The notes under the pieces are model-generated. The model did not search any database. It saw only the letters and a list, made by a program, of their open reading frames with translations, and was not told where the DNA came from. This document shows positions 50,901-60,570 of a DNA stretch of 64,000 bases, piece after piece. Made by a program: the position numbers and the translations under genes. Within the stretch, counting starts at the first letter, position 1. Every line of letters begins with the position of its first letter. The stretch is taken from NCBI GenBank assembly GCA_023663345.1, contig JAMPHR010000003.1:70686-134685 (forward strand), given 5' to 3'. The stretch is from Paenibacillus sp. GTDB taxonomy: Bacteria; Bacteroidota; Bacteroidia; Bacteroidales; Muribaculaceae.

Positions 50901-52436
50901 ATGTACGAAAATTATGAAATATGGTGGGTGACTGGTGCCCAGCTTCTATATGGTGGCGACGCTGTAGTTGCCGTTGACGCTCATTCCAAGGAGATGGTCG
51001 AGGGACTTAACAACTCGGGCAATCTTCCCATCAAGGTGGTGTACAAGGGTACAGCCAACTCTTCCCATGAGGTAGAGGATATCATGAAGGCTGCCAACAA
51101 CGATCCCCGTTGTGCCGGTATCATCACCTGGATGCACACCTTCTCTCCCGCCAAGATGTGGATTCATGGCCTGAAGATCCTCTCCAAGCCTCTGCTCCAC
51201 TTCCACACCCAGTACAATGCCGAGATACCCTGGAAGAGCATCGACATGGACTTCATGAACCTCAACCAGAGTGCCCACGGCGACCGCGAGTTTGGCCACA
51301 TCTGCGCCCGTATGCGTGTACGCCGCAAGGTTGTGACCGGCTACTGGAAGGATGAGGAGACACAGAAGCGTATCGCCGTATGGCAGCGTGTATGTGCCGG
51401 ATGGGCCGACTCGCAGGATATGCGCATCATCCGCTTCGGCGACCAGATGAACAATGTGGCCGTTACCGACGGTGACAAGGTGGAGGCCGAGATCCGCATG
51501 GGCTACCACGTGGACTACATGCCTTTCAGCTCGCTGATGCCTTACTTCGACGCCATCAAGGATGAGGACGTCGACGCTCTCGTGGCCGAGTACTTCAAGC
51601 TCTATGCCCACGACAAGAAGCTCGAGGACAAGGCTACCGAGGAGTACCGCAAGGTGTGGAACTCGGCCAAGGCTGAGCTTACTCTCCGCGCTGTCCTCAA
51701 GGCCAAGGGTGCCAAGGGCTTCACCACCAACTTCGATGATCTCGGCGACGTGAACGTGGAGACTACCGGTCGTGGTTTCGACCAGATCCCCGGTCTCGCA
51801 TCCCAGCGCCTCATGGCCGAGGGCTACGGCTTCGGTGCCGAGGGCGACTGGAAGTCGGCCGCTCTCTACCGCACTGTATGGGTAATGACCCAGGGTCAGC
51901 CCGGCGGTTGCTCGTTCCTCGAGGATTACACCCTCAACTTCGACGGCAAGAAGAGCTCTATTCTCCAGTCCCACATGCTTGAGGTGTGCCCCCTCATCGC
52001 CGAGGAGCGTCCCCGCCTCGAGGTTCATTTCCTCGGAATCGGTGTGCGCAAGACCCTTACAGCACGTCTCGTGTTCACCTCCAAGCCCGAGAAGGGCGTG
52101 ACTGCTACCGTGGTTGACATGGGCAACCGTTTCCGTCTCATCGTCAACGACGTGGAGTGCATCAAGTCCAAGGCTCTTCCCAAGCTCCCCGTGGCATCGG
52201 CCCTGTGGATCCCCATGCCCAACTTCGAGATCGGTGCCACAGCATGGATCCTCGCCGGCGGTACCCACCACTCCTGCTTCTCCTACGACCTCACCCCCGA
52301 GTACTGGGAGGATTATGCCGAGATAGCCGGTATAGAGATGGTACACATCGACAAGAACACCACCATCGAGGGCTTCAAGCAGGCTCTGCGCATGGGCGAG
52401 GTGTACTACATGCTCAATAAATCACTTTATCTCTAA
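50901..52436 (+). CDS. araA: L-arabinose isomerase
   Basis: 511-aa enzyme converting L-arabinose to L-ribulose in the cytoplasm with Mn2+. Marks: the start NYEIWWVTGAQLLYGGDAV, CAGIITWMHTFSPAKMWIHG, LLHFHTQYNAEIPW, GDREFGHICARM, and the metal-site region LEDYTLNFDGKKSSILQSHM with ligand His, then YDLTPEYWEDYAEIAGIEMV at the end. Length (about 500) is normal. It lies 140 nt after araD, across the repeat array, and 74 nt before araB. Confidence 0.96.
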   Translation: MYENYEIWWVTGAQLLYGGDAVVAVDAHSKEMVEGLNNSGNLPIKVVYKGTANSSHEVEDIMKAANNDPRCAGIITWMHTFSPAKMWIHGLKILSKPLLHFHTQYNAEIPWKSIDMDFMNLNQSAHGDREFGHICARMRVRRKVVTGYWKDEETQKRIAVWQRVCAGWADSQDMRIIRFGDQMNNVAVTDGDKVEAEIRMGYHVDYMPFSSLMPYFDAIKDEDVDALVAEYFKLYAHDKKLEDKATEEYRKVWNSAKAELTLRAVLKAKGAKGFTTNFDDLGDVNVETTGRGFDQIPGLASQRLMAEGYGFGAEGDWKSAALYRTVWVMTQGQPGGCSFLEDYTLNFDGKKSSILQSHMLEVCPLIAEERPRLEVHFLGIGVRKTLTARLVFTSKPEKGVTATVVDMGNRFRLIVNDVECIKSKALPKLPVASALWIPMPNFEIGATAWILAGGTHHSCFSYDLTPEYWEDYAEIAGIEMVHIDKNTTIEGFKQALRMGEVYYMLNKSLYL

Positions 52437-52447
52437 TAAAAAATCGG

Positions 52448-52492
52448 CAGGCCCGGATCGGGAGGTAGGCTTTACCCCGCGATCGGGGCCTG
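52448..52492 (+). other. intercistronic hairpin between araA and araB
   Basis: CAGGCCCGGATCG (52448-52460) pairs with CGATCGGGGCCTG (52480-52492), one mismatch in 13. No T-run follows. This could attenuate or stabilise the transcript so that kinase is made at a different level from isomerase. Confidence 0.55.
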
Positions 52493-52510
52493 TCCTTATA
52501 ATATAAGAAT

Positions 52511-54100
52511 ATGGATGCCAAGACAACTATCGAGCACGGCAAGGCGATACTGGGTATAGAGTTTGGCTCGACCCGCATCAAGGCGGTGCTTGTCGATGAG
52601 GACAACCGTCCCATAGCCCAGGGTGTACACGACTGGGAAAACCAGTTGGTGGACGGCCTGTGGACATATAGCACCGAGGCTATCTGGTATGGCCTGCAGG
52701 ATTGCTACGCCCATCTGCGTGAGAATGTGCGCAAGGAGTATGACACCGAAATCGAGTCGCTCGCGGCTATCGGTATCAGCGCCATGATGCACGGCTACAT
52801 GCCATTTGACGACAAGGCCGAGATCCTGGTGCCTTTCCGCACGTGGCGCAATACCAACACCGGCCGTGCCGCCGAGGAGCTCTCCAAGCTGTTCAACTAT
52901 AACATCCCCCTGCGCTGGAGCATCTCGCATCTCTATCAGGCCATTCTCGACAAGGAGCCTCATGTAAAGGATATCACCTATCTCACCACTCTTGCCGGAT
53001 ATATCCACTGGCAGCTCACCGGCGAGAAGGTGCTCGGTATCGGCGACGCATCGGGTATGCTCCCGATCGATCCCGAGACCAAGGATTATTCCGCACCCAT
53101 GGTGCAGAAGTTTGACGCTCTCGTGGCTCCCCAGTCTTTCCCCTGGAAGCTCGAGGATATCATGCCCCGCGTGCTCGTGGCCGGTGCAGATGCCGGTTAT
53201 CTCACCGAGGAGGGCGCACGCCGTCTCGACGTGTCGGGCCACCTGAAGGCCGGAATCCCCTTCTGCCCGCCCGAAGGCGACGCCGGCACAGGCATGGTTG
53301 CGACCAATGCCGTGCTCAAGCGCACCGGTAACGTATCGGCCGGAACATCGTCGTTCTCCATGATCGTGCTCGAGAAGGATCTGTCCAAGCCTTACGAGAT
53401 GATCGACATGGTTACCACCCCCGACGGCAGCCTCGTGGCCATGGTACACTGCAACAACTGTACCTCCGACCTCAATGCCTGGGTGAACCTCTTCAAGGAG
53501 TATCAGCAGCTGCTTGGCGTGCCCGTGGATATGAATGAGGTGTTCGGCAAGCTCTATAACAACGCCCTCACCGGCGATCCCGACTGCGGTGGACTGCTCT
53601 CCTACAACTATTTCTCAGGCGAGCCCGTCACCGGACTCACCCAGGGCCGTCCCCTTTTCGTGCGTTCGGCCACCGACCGCTTCTCGCTTGCCAACTTCAT
53701 GCGCGCCAACCTGTATGCCTCGGTAGCCGTTCTCAAGATCGGCAACGATATCCTCTTCAACGAGGAGCATGTGAAGGTGGACCGCATCACCGGCCACGGT
53801 GGATTGTTCAAGACCCCCGGTGTGGGTCAGCGCGTGCTCGCCGCCGCCCTCAACTCGCCCATCTCGGTGATGGAGACCGCCGGCGAGGGTGGAGCATGGG
53901 GTATAGCCCTGCTTGCCGCATTTGTGGTGAACAACCGCAAGGGCCAGTCGCTCCCCGAGTGGCTCGATGAGAGCGTGTTCCTCGGCGATGCCGGAGTGGA
54001 GATCAAGCCCTCTCAGGCCGATGTGGAAGGCTTCAATACCTATATCGAGCGCTACATGCGTGGCCTCGAGGTCGAGAAGGCTGCCGTTGAGGCTCTCTGA
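52511..54100 (+). CDS. araB: FGGY-family ribulokinase (L-ribulokinase role in arabinose pathway)
   Basis: 529-aa carbohydrate kinase. FGGY marks: [20 protein letters not shown] at the N-terminus (phosphate loop), [39 protein letters not shown], and the C-terminal ATP-side segment [20 protein letters not shown] with [20 protein letters not shown]. By sequence alone it looks xylulokinase-like, as does the Bacteroides AraB, but its place after araD and araA makes L-ribulose the likely substrate. It completes the arabinose-to-xylulose-5-phosphate route and is followed by a strong terminator. Confidence 0.9.
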   Translation: MDAKTTIEHGKAILGIEFGSTRIKAVLVDEDNRPIAQGVHDWENQLVDGLWTYSTEAIWYGLQDCYAHLRENVRKEYDTEIESLAAIGISAMMHGYMPFDDKAEILVPFRTWRNTNTGRAAEELSKLFNYNIPLRWSISHLYQAILDKEPHVKDITYLTTLAGYIHWQLTGEKVLGIGDASGMLPIDPETKDYSAPMVQKFDALVAPQSFPWKLEDIMPRVLVAGADAGYLTEEGARRLDVSGHLKAGIPFCPPEGDAGTGMVATNAVLKRTGNVSAGTSSFSMIVLEKDLSKPYEMIDMVTTPDGSLVAMVHCNNCTSDLNAWVNLFKEYQQLLGVPVDMNEVFGKLYNNALTGDPDCGGLLSYNYFSGEPVTGLTQGRPLFVRSATDRFSLANFMRANLYASVAVLKIGNDILFNEEHVKVDRITGHGGLFKTPGVGQRVLAAALNSPISVMETAGEGGAWGIALLAAFVVNNRKGQSLPEWLDESVFLGDAGVEIKPSQADVEGFNTYIERYMRGLEVEKAAVEAL

Positions 54101-54175
54101 GCTTCCATATAGCTCTCAGCCGGTCCGGCTTAAGGACTACGTATGATATAACTTATCACGTATTATATAAATGTG

Positions 54176-54215
54176 ACCCGCCCCCTTCATGGACGATGCC
54201 GTGAAGGGGGCGGGT
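54176..54215. terminator. strong terminator between araB and the HdeD-like gene
   Basis: A 14-bp perfect GC-rich stem (54176-54189 with 54202-54215). On the + strand GTATTATGTTTTT follows; it lies between convergent genes and can end both. Confidence 0.8.
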
Positions 54216-54253
54216 GTATTATGTTTTTATGTTCGGTGTCTTATTTATGCGGT

Positions 54254-54805
54254 TTAGCGCTGGACAGGTTTCATATCGTAAGAGAGCATCGCGAGGGAGA
54301 ATCCCCAGTAGATGAATGCCAGAGAGGTGAGGAAGCTGGTCATAGCCATATCCTGTACCCAACCGGCCTCGATGAAGAAGAATCCGATGAGCATGAGCAG
54401 GATGCCGTTGATCAACTGTAGCCACCAATAGCGACGTGTGCTCTGCTGTACTGCCGAGCATAGGGCGCTGATGCCCCAGAAGATGAAGATGAAGGCAAGG
54501 AAGTAGGGGAAGACAGCCTCGGAGAGAACGATGCTGCGCACCATCATGAATCCGATGAACATGTCGATGATACCGCCTGCGAGCCACCAGCCCCATCCAC
54601 GGCCCGAGTGAGGACCTGAAGCCTGCAACAGCTGGATGATACCTACGAGAATAAGGAGCCAGCCGAAGAGCTGGGATGCTACCGCGTATCCGGCAACGGG
54701 CCAGAACCAGTAAGCGAAACCACAGATTACCATAAGGATACCTGCCAAAAGGACTACCCACCAATAGCGGGATTCGCCCATGAATTTAGAAAATAGCGCT
54801 TTCAT
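54254..54805 (-). CDS. HdeD/DUF308-family membrane protein
   Basis: 183-aa inner-membrane protein with six short hydrophobic spans in three similar pairs (WWVVLLAGILMVICGFAYWF, LFGWLLILVGIIQLL, WWLAGGIIDMFIGFMM, YFLAFIFIFWGISALCSA, WWLQLINGILLMLIGFFF, and the SFLTSLAFIYWGFSLAML end). This layout and length match HdeD/DUF308 proteins, linked in enterobacteria to acid resistance; role here unknown. The start at 54805 (MKALFSKFMGESRYWW) is preferred to an in-frame ATG at 54892. Single gene. Confidence 0.82.
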   Translation of the reverse strand: MKALFSKFMGESRYWWVVLLAGILMVICGFAYWFWPVAGYAVASQLFGWLLILVGIIQLLQASGPHSGRGWGWWLAGGIIDMFIGFMMVRSIVLSEAVFPYFLAFIFIFWGISALCSAVQQSTRRYWWLQLINGILLMLIGFFFIEAGWVQDMAMTSFLTSLAFIYWGFSLAMLSYDMKPVQR

Positions 54806-54953
54806 AACGACTTGTATTATAATAGTTGAAAATGTTAGGAATCTAAGAGTGTATCTAATTTTGCTTTCAGAAATATAACACGTGGTCAGCAAAATTTGTT
54901 GAAGTCAACCTATTATATTTTCACAAGTCGGCGGGGGAGAATGGATAGTGTTA

Positions 54954-55538
54954 TCAGCCTGCTATGGCTCCGGCATGGATGGTGAGCAGTACCGCTATGG
55001 ACTTCTCGTCCAGCAATCCGCCCAGTTTGTCGTGGAGTATCGACAGGAGTTTGGCCTTGCGTTTCTTCACGGTCACTTCGGCCAGGCCGAGCATACTTGC
55101 TATCTCGGCATTTTTCAGACCCGACTCGAAACTCAGGTCGAATATCTCGCGGTATTTCTCGGGCAGGGAGTCGATGGCCTCGAAAAGCATTTCGTGGAGT
55201 TCGTGGGCTATGAGGGCATGTGAGCTGTCGTTCTCAAGCTCCTCGGTGGTCTTGCTTTCGAGGTATGACCGTTGCAGATTGCTCTTGCGTAGCACGGCTA
55301 TGGCATTGTTGCGGATACACGAGAGCAAGAAACCGCGCCAGGCGCCGGCGTTGGGAAACTCGGCTCTACGCTCGTAGGTGGTGAGCACGGCATCCTGCAC
55401 GCAGTCCTCGGCCATGTAGGAGAAATCGTCGCCCAGTATGTGCATGGCATACAGCATCATGCCGGGAAACATCTCATCGTAGAACGAGGTGATCTCCCCG
55501 GCAGAAAATTCTTTGAATATCCTATTGTAGTCTGCCAT
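54954..55538 (-). CDS. ECF-type RNA polymerase sigma-70 factor
   Basis: 194-aa extracytoplasmic-function sigma factor. Region 2 spans ~15-85 (MAEDCVQDAVLTTYERRAEF, AWRGFLLSCIRNNAIAVLRK) and region 4 ~125-175 (AIDSLPEKYREIFDLSFESG, NAEIASMLGLAEVTVKKRKA) with a helix-turn-helix for the -35 site. Start at Met 55538 (MADYNRIFKEF); an ATG at 55550 falls in the -7 promoter. The FecR gene is divergent, across 131 bp. It likely activates the downstream SusCD genes on a signal passed through FecR. Confidence 0.93.
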   Translation of the reverse strand: MADYNRIFKEFSAGEITSFYDEMFPGMMLYAMHILGDDFSYMAEDCVQDAVLTTYERRAEFPNAGAWRGFLLSCIRNNAIAVLRKSNLQRSYLESKTTEELENDSSHALIAHELHEMLFEAIDSLPEKYREIFDLSFESGLKNAEIASMLGLAEVTVKKRKAKLLSILHDKLGGLLDEKSIAVLLTIHAGAIAG

Positions 55539-55547
55539 TGACGCTGG

Positions 55548-55579
55548 CAAAATTAAAGTTTTTCCCGCTTATATGCAAT
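55548..55579 (-). promoter_or_regulatory. promoter of the sigma-factor gene, near-leaderless
   Basis: Minus strand ATTG (55576-55579), 20 nt, TAATTTTG (55548-55555), exact at -7. Only 9 nt separate the -7 element from the ATG at 55538, so the leader may be just a few bases. Confidence 0.6.
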
Positions 55580-55669
55580 TTTATGTTAAAAATATACTTC
55601 CTGCGTATCCTTTTTTTAGGTGAAATCTATCTTTAGATGAATCTTTGGAAGAATTGAACGAAATAACCG

Positions 55670-56860
55670 ATGAACAGAATCAGTGTCTTAATATACCGGC
55701 GTATTGTGGGAACCATAACCCCCGAGGAGAGTCGAGAACTCGAGCAATGGGCCGGACTCAATAAAAAGAACCGGGAGTTTCTTGACGACGTGTCGTCGCC
55801 CGACTCCCTTGCACGATGGCGCGAACGCAGGCGCATTATCAACACCAGCCGTCCGGCTGCCGACATGAGAAGGCGCATCGCATCGCTCGACGGGAATGTG
55901 AGTAGCCGTCGCCATAGGATTCCGGCTTACGCCTATGCGGCCGCGGCAGTGGTGTTGCTTCTGGTAGGATTGTCGTTATTCCTGTTCACCCCCGGTCTCC
56001 GTCAGTCGTCCACATTGCCCGATCGGGTCAAGGGGAGCGGAGAGAGCCATCTCGCCATAAGCGATATACGCTCGGGCAGGGCCACGGCAGTGCTCAACAC
56101 CAATTCGGGCGTGACGCTCGCGCTGTCGGACACCACGCTCTCCACCCCCGAGATTCTCTTCACGAGCCGCAACCATGTAGGGCAGTGTCCCGCCGGTCCC
56201 AACGAGATCGAGGAGCTGTGCCTGAGGGTGCCGAGGGGAGGAGAGTTCAAGATCACTCTGGAGGATTCGACCGTGGTGTGGCTAAATGCCGACAGCCGGC
56301 TCATATATCCGGCCATGTTCAGCGCCGACGAGCGCAGGGTGAGAGTGACAGGCGAAGCTTATTTCGCCGTGCATCACGAGACTGACCGTCCGTTCTACGT
56401 GGAGACAGGTGATCAGGAGATAAAGGTCTACGGCACCACGTTCAATGTGCGCGACTATGCCGACGACGCTACGGCCTACACCACTCTCGAATCGGGATCG
56501 GTGGCCGTGTCCCCTTCGCCCGATTATGACGGCGAAGTGATGCTCTCGCCGGGCCACCAGATGGCCTACGAGAAAGCCGGAGAGCGCTTCACCATGCGAG
56601 TGGTGGATCCGCAGGTCGTCACGAGCTGGCGACACGGTAAGTTTGTGTTCGAGGACCAGCCTCTGAAAGTGATAATGCGCGATCTGAGCCGCTGGTATGA
56701 CTTCGAGTATGAGTTTGCCTCCCCCGACATCGAGGATATAGAATTCCTCGGAACCGTTCCCCGCTATGCCGATTTCGCCACCGCAGTGTCGGTGATCGAG
56801 AAATGCGCCGACCTCAGGTTCACCACGCGCGCCGGCAAGGTGTACATAATGCGCAGATGA
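55670..56860 (+). CDS. FecR-family anti-sigma factor
   Basis: 396-aa inner-membrane regulator. A short cytoplasmic N-terminal part (TPEESRELEQWAGLNKKNRE), one span at ~85-106 (YAAAAVVLLLVGLSLFLFTP), a periplasmic FecR domain (~175-275, with VPRGGEFKITLEDSTVVWLN and VTGEAYFAVHHETDRPFYVE), and a C-terminal DUF4974 domain (~310-396, ending RAGKVYIMRR). FecR proteins hold the partner ECF sigma factor and release it when a loaded TonB receptor signals. The likely partner is the divergent sigma gene, and the receptor with a signalling STN domain is the SusC 85 nt downstream. Confidence 0.93.
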   Translation: MNRISVLIYRRIVGTITPEESRELEQWAGLNKKNREFLDDVSSPDSLARWRERRRIINTSRPAADMRRRIASLDGNVSSRRHRIPAYAYAAAAVVLLLVGLSLFLFTPGLRQSSTLPDRVKGSGESHLAISDIRSGRATAVLNTNSGVTLALSDTTLSTPEILFTSRNHVGQCPAGPNEIEELCLRVPRGGEFKITLEDSTVVWLNADSRLIYPAMFSADERRVRVTGEAYFAVHHETDRPFYVETGDQEIKVYGTTFNVRDYADDATAYTTLESGSVAVSPSPDYDGEVMLSPGHQMAYEKAGERFTMRVVDPQVVTSWRHGKFVFEDQPLKVIMRDLSRWYDFEYEFASPDIEDIEFLGTVPRYADFATAVSVIEKCADLRFTTRAGKVYIMRR

Positions 56861-56945
56861 CCGGCCTTGTGGCCCGTAGCCTGCCGTTGCAGTGAGATTA
56901 CTAAATATACCAAATTACAATTTTTATAATCATCTTTTTTACACA

Positions 56946-59900
56946 ATGAGAAAAGTACTATTTGTCCTCCTGATGGCCGTCATGCTGCTGGTGCCGCTTG
57001 ACAGCTATGCTCGAACTTACAGTGCTAACTTTGACAAAGCCACTCCCGAGCAGGTGATCAACACCCTCAAGCAGGAGACAGGCCTCGACATAGTGTGCAC
57101 CAAGGACCTTCTCAAGAGTGCCAAAAGCCCCGTGACATGCAATTTCACAGGACTTACTCTTGATCAGTTGCTCAACCGTGTTCTCTCAGTCAACATGCAG
57201 TTGGGCTATGAAGTGGTAGACAATACAGTTGTGATCAAGCGTCCCGACGCCAACTCTGACCAGATACATGGCCAGATAAGCGGTGTGGTATTCGATACCG
57301 ATGCCAACGAGCCCCTGATCGGTGCCACCGTCACTATCGACGGCACATCCAATATAACCGTCACCGATGCTGATGGCCGATTCACCTTCCCTAACATCAA
57401 TGTACTGAACCCGGTGGTATCGGCAACCTTTGTGGGCATGAAGCCCGCTTCGGTGAAAGTCACCCCCGGCAACCAGCATGACTTGCGCCTCAACATGGAG
57501 ACTCATGTGACCATGATGAGCGAGGTTGTGGTGACCGGATACCAGGAGGTGAAGAAGGAGAAGATGACCGGCGCGACCACTACCGTGTCGGCCGAGAAGC
57601 TCAATCAGCGTTTTTCCACCAATGTGCTCGACAATCTCGAGGGACGTGTGGCCGGACTCTCCACCTACGGAGGCAAGCCCATCATCCGTGGCTTGGGCAC
57701 ACTTCATGGCAATACCTCCCCGCTGCTTGTGGTGGACGGCGTGCCGGTGGAGTCGTCGCTCGCATCATTTGATCCCTTCTCGGACGAGAGTGTGTCGAGC
57801 GACTCAGGAGTGGGTGCGCTTGCCGATCTCAACCCCTACGATATCGAGAGCATCAACGTGCTCAAGGATGCCGCTGCCGCCGCCATCTATGGTGCCCGCG
57901 CTGCCAACGGTATCATCGTAGTCACCACCAAGAATGCAAAGAAAAAGGATAAGATCGACATTGACTTCTCGGCCAACCTCACCGTGTACGAGAACCGCAA
58001 CGTGGATTATGCCGACAACTTCTACATGACTCCCGAACAGCAGGTCAACGCCGAGAGCAATTTCTACGAGTGGTACCTGATGAGCGGAGATGTGCCCAAT
58101 GCCACCAATACGATATGGAACCGCATCAACCGAGGAGATTCGGGCGTGTCGCCCATCCGTTACGGCTACTATCAGCTCGCTACGGGACAGATCACCCGCG
58201 ATGAACTGAACTCGCGTCTCGATGCGCTCAAGAACAATAATTTTGCCCGCGATTATGCTGATGACGTGTTGCGCCGTCAGGTTGTGCAGCAGTACAATCT
58301 TGCTGTGCGCAGCAGCTCGGAGAAGGCCCGCAACAATGTCACCATCAATTACAAGCATGACAATGAGGGGATGATCGAGCACAACAACGACTGGTTCAAC
58401 CTCTCCTACAAGGGTAGCTTCGACCTGGCCAAGTGGCTCACCGCCACCGTGAGCTTCAACGGTATCTATTCCACCAAGAAGGAGGCCGGTACCGACCTCA
58501 GCGCCGATTACACCAGTGTGTGGGCCCTTCCCGCCTACATGCCTTACCGCAACAGTGACGGATCGCGCCGTCCGCTCTACTACTCCTACTCGGGCAACGA
58601 GTATTGGGACGAGAAGGACACTGACGGATTCCATGACCTCGGCGTGATTGTGGGCGATGAGCTCCGCAACAACTCGCGCACCACCAAGCGTAGCCACATG
58701 CGCTATCATGCCGACCTGCTCTTCAAGGTGATGCCGGGACTTTCGCTCAACACCCAGTTTGTCTACGAGGTGGAGAGCCAGAACGCCTCATGGCACGCTA
58801 CCGAGCAGAGCCACCTGTCGCGCACCATACGCAATGCCTACACCATCTATGATGACAACGGCAAGATCCAGTATCTGACCCCGCGCACCGGCGGTATGCT
58901 CCGCACCACCCAGACCGATGGCAATTACTGGACCGCACGTGCCCAGGCCAACTACTCGCGCACATTCCTGGATAAGCACGACATAGCCGCCATCGCCGGC
59001 CTCGAGTTCCGTCAGACCAAGCTCAACGGCACCAAGTCGCTCGTGCTCGGATATGACGAGCAGTTACAGAGCAGTGCTACCCAGACCGTGGATTTCAATG
59101 TGCTTGCCAATGACTGGCGTGACAATTACTATTATATGACCAATTTCGGTTACGGTTTCCCCTCGGCGTCGGCAGCCCTTCCATATATCTACGACGGAAT
59201 GGGTGTGATAGTGGAGCAGAAGCACCGCTATGCCTCGGGATATGCCAACCTCACATATACCTACGACGAGCGCTACAATGTGTTCGGATCCTACCGCAAG
59301 GACTATGCCGATGTCTACGGTCTCAATGCCAAGTTCCGTGGCCAACCGCTGTGGTCGGTGGGTGCCGGATGGAATATCCACCGCGAGAATTTCATGCATG
59401 ACCTCACCTGGGCCAACTTCCTGAAGCTCCGATTCAGCTACGGTGCCACCGGTAACATCTATCAGGGTGCCACAAGCTACATGACCGCTGAGTCGACCGA
59501 CCTCAACGACTATACCGGCCTGCCTATCGGATCGGTGATCAGCCCGGCCAATCCCAACCTGCGCTGGGAGGAGAACCGCACCACCAACGTGGGTCTTGAT
59601 TTCAGCTTCCTGAACTACCGTATGCGCGGATCGTTTGATTTCTACAACAAGGACGGCAAGAATATCTTCAACTACCGTGCGCTTGATCCCACCACAGGTT
59701 TCACCTCGATGTTTGCCAACGTGGCCTCGATACGCAACCGCGGTGTGGAGTTGAGCCTCGCCTACGACTGGTTCGTGCCCGGCAAGAACAACGGCTTCTC
59801 CTGGACTACCGAGATGACATTCTCCTACAACCAGAATGAGGTGACCAAGGTACACAATCCCGCAGCCTCAGCCTCGGCCCTCCTCGCCACCCCTTACCGC

Positions 59901-60545
59901 GAGGGTTATCCCGTGAACGCGCTGTGGTCCTACAAGTTCGCAGGTATCAGCGACGGGACCGACGGCTATCAGGGACAGACACTGTGGTATGACGAGAACG
60001 GTGACGTGCAGCGCAGCGTGAGCACTCGCTCGATCGATGTGCTGGAGTTCTCGGGGCAGACCGATCCCAAGACTATCATCGGCCTCAATAACTCATTGCG
60101 TTGGAACGGACTCAGCCTCAATGTGCTGATGACCTACTGCGGTGGCCACATGATGCGTGCGCTCACCGAGTCCGAGCAGACTTATTCGCGCCTGATGCCT
60201 TACGCACCCATCCGCTCCTACTTCCTGGACGCATGGACCCCTGAGAATCCTACCTCGCATCCCGGTTTCGGCCAGTATGCCAACGATAACGATCCCGCAT
60301 CCGAGACAGCCGCATCCAATACTGCCGTGCATCACGCTGACTTTATCAAGATACGCAACCTCGTGCTCGGATATGATTTCCCCAGCTCGATCGTGCGCCG
60401 TCTCGGTGTGAACCATCTCGCCCTCCGCTTCCAGGTGGACAACCCCGGTGCGATATGGACCCGCAACAACATAGGCGTGGATCCCGAGACCCTCGGTGTG
60501 CGTAGCCGTACCTCATACGTGTTTGGCCTGAATATTAATCTCTAA
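56946..60545 (+). CDS. SusC/RagA TonB-dependent receptor with STN signalling domain
   Basis: 1199-aa outer-membrane receptor. Start at 56946 (MRKVLFVLLMAVMLLVPLDS, signal peptide cut near SYA). Order: STN secretin/TonB short domain (~28-75, ANFDKATPEQVINTLKQETG), carboxypeptidase-regulatory-like domain (~92-165, GVVFDTDANEPLIGATVTID), TonB box/plug (EVVVTGYQEVKKEKMTGATT; SINVLKDAAAAAIYGARAAN, GIIVVTTK), then the 22-strand barrel ending in SYVFGLNINL. The STN domain lets it signal to FecR, so uptake and induction are linked. The SusD gene follows after 25 nt. Substrate unknown; no glycoside hydrolase is seen nearby. Confidence 0.95.
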   Translation: MRKVLFVLLMAVMLLVPLDSYARTYSANFDKATPEQVINTLKQETGLDIVCTKDLLKSAKSPVTCNFTGLTLDQLLNRVLSVNMQLGYEVVDNTVVIKRPDANSDQIHGQISGVVFDTDANEPLIGATVTIDGTSNITVTDADGRFTFPNINVLNPVVSATFVGMKPASVKVTPGNQHDLRLNMETHVTMMSEVVVTGYQEVKKEKMTGATTTVSAEKLNQRFSTNVLDNLEGRVAGLSTYGGKPIIRGLGTLHGNTSPLLVVDGVPVESSLASFDPFSDESVSSDSGVGALADLNPYDIESINVLKDAAAAAIYGARAANGIIVVTTKNAKKKDKIDIDFSANLTVYENRNVDYADNFYMTPEQQVNAESNFYEWYLMSGDVPNATNTIWNRINRGDSGVSPIRYGYYQLATGQITRDELNSRLDALKNNNFARDYADDVLRRQVVQQYNLAVRSSSEKARNNVTINYKHDNEGMIEHNNDWFNLSYKGSFDLAKWLTATVSFNGIYSTKKEAGTDLSADYTSVWALPAYMPYRNSDGSRRPLYYSYSGNEYWDEKDTDGFHDLGVIVGDELRNNSRTTKRSHMRYHADLLFKVMPGLSLNTQFVYEVESQNASWHATEQSHLSRTIRNAYTIYDDNGKIQYLTPRTGGMLRTTQTDGNYWTARAQANYSRTFLDKHDIAAIAGLEFRQTKLNGTKSLVLGYDEQLQSSATQTVDFNVLANDWRDNYYYMTNFGYGFPSASAALPYIYDGMGVIVEQKHRYASGYANLTYTYDERYNVFGSYRKDYADVYGLNAKFRGQPLWSVGAGWNIHRENFMHDLTWANFLKLRFSYGATGNIYQGATSYMTAESTDLNDYTGLPIGSVISPANPNLRWEENRTTNVGLDFSFLNYRMRGSFDFYNKDGKNIFNYRALDPTTGFTSMFANVASIRNRGVELSLAYDWFVPGKNNGFSWTTEMTFSYNQNEVTKVHNPAASASALLATPYREGYPVNALWSYKFAGISDGTDGYQGQTLWYDENGDVQRSVSTRSIDVLEFSGQTDPKTIIGLNNSLRWNGLSLNVLMTYCGGHMMRALTESEQTYSRLMPYAPIRSYFLDAWTPENPTSHPGFGQYANDNDPASETAASNTAVHHADFIKIRNLVLGYDFPSSIVRRLGVNHLALRFQVDNPGAIWTRNNIGVDPETLGVRSRTSYVFGLNINL

Positions 60546-60570
60546 ACCTCCTACTGAACACATCCATAAT

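Noticed and set aside
50946-52346. 466-codon open frame antisense to araA
   Set aside because: Shadow of a clear arabinose isomerase gene, with the same biased composition as other antisense frames here.
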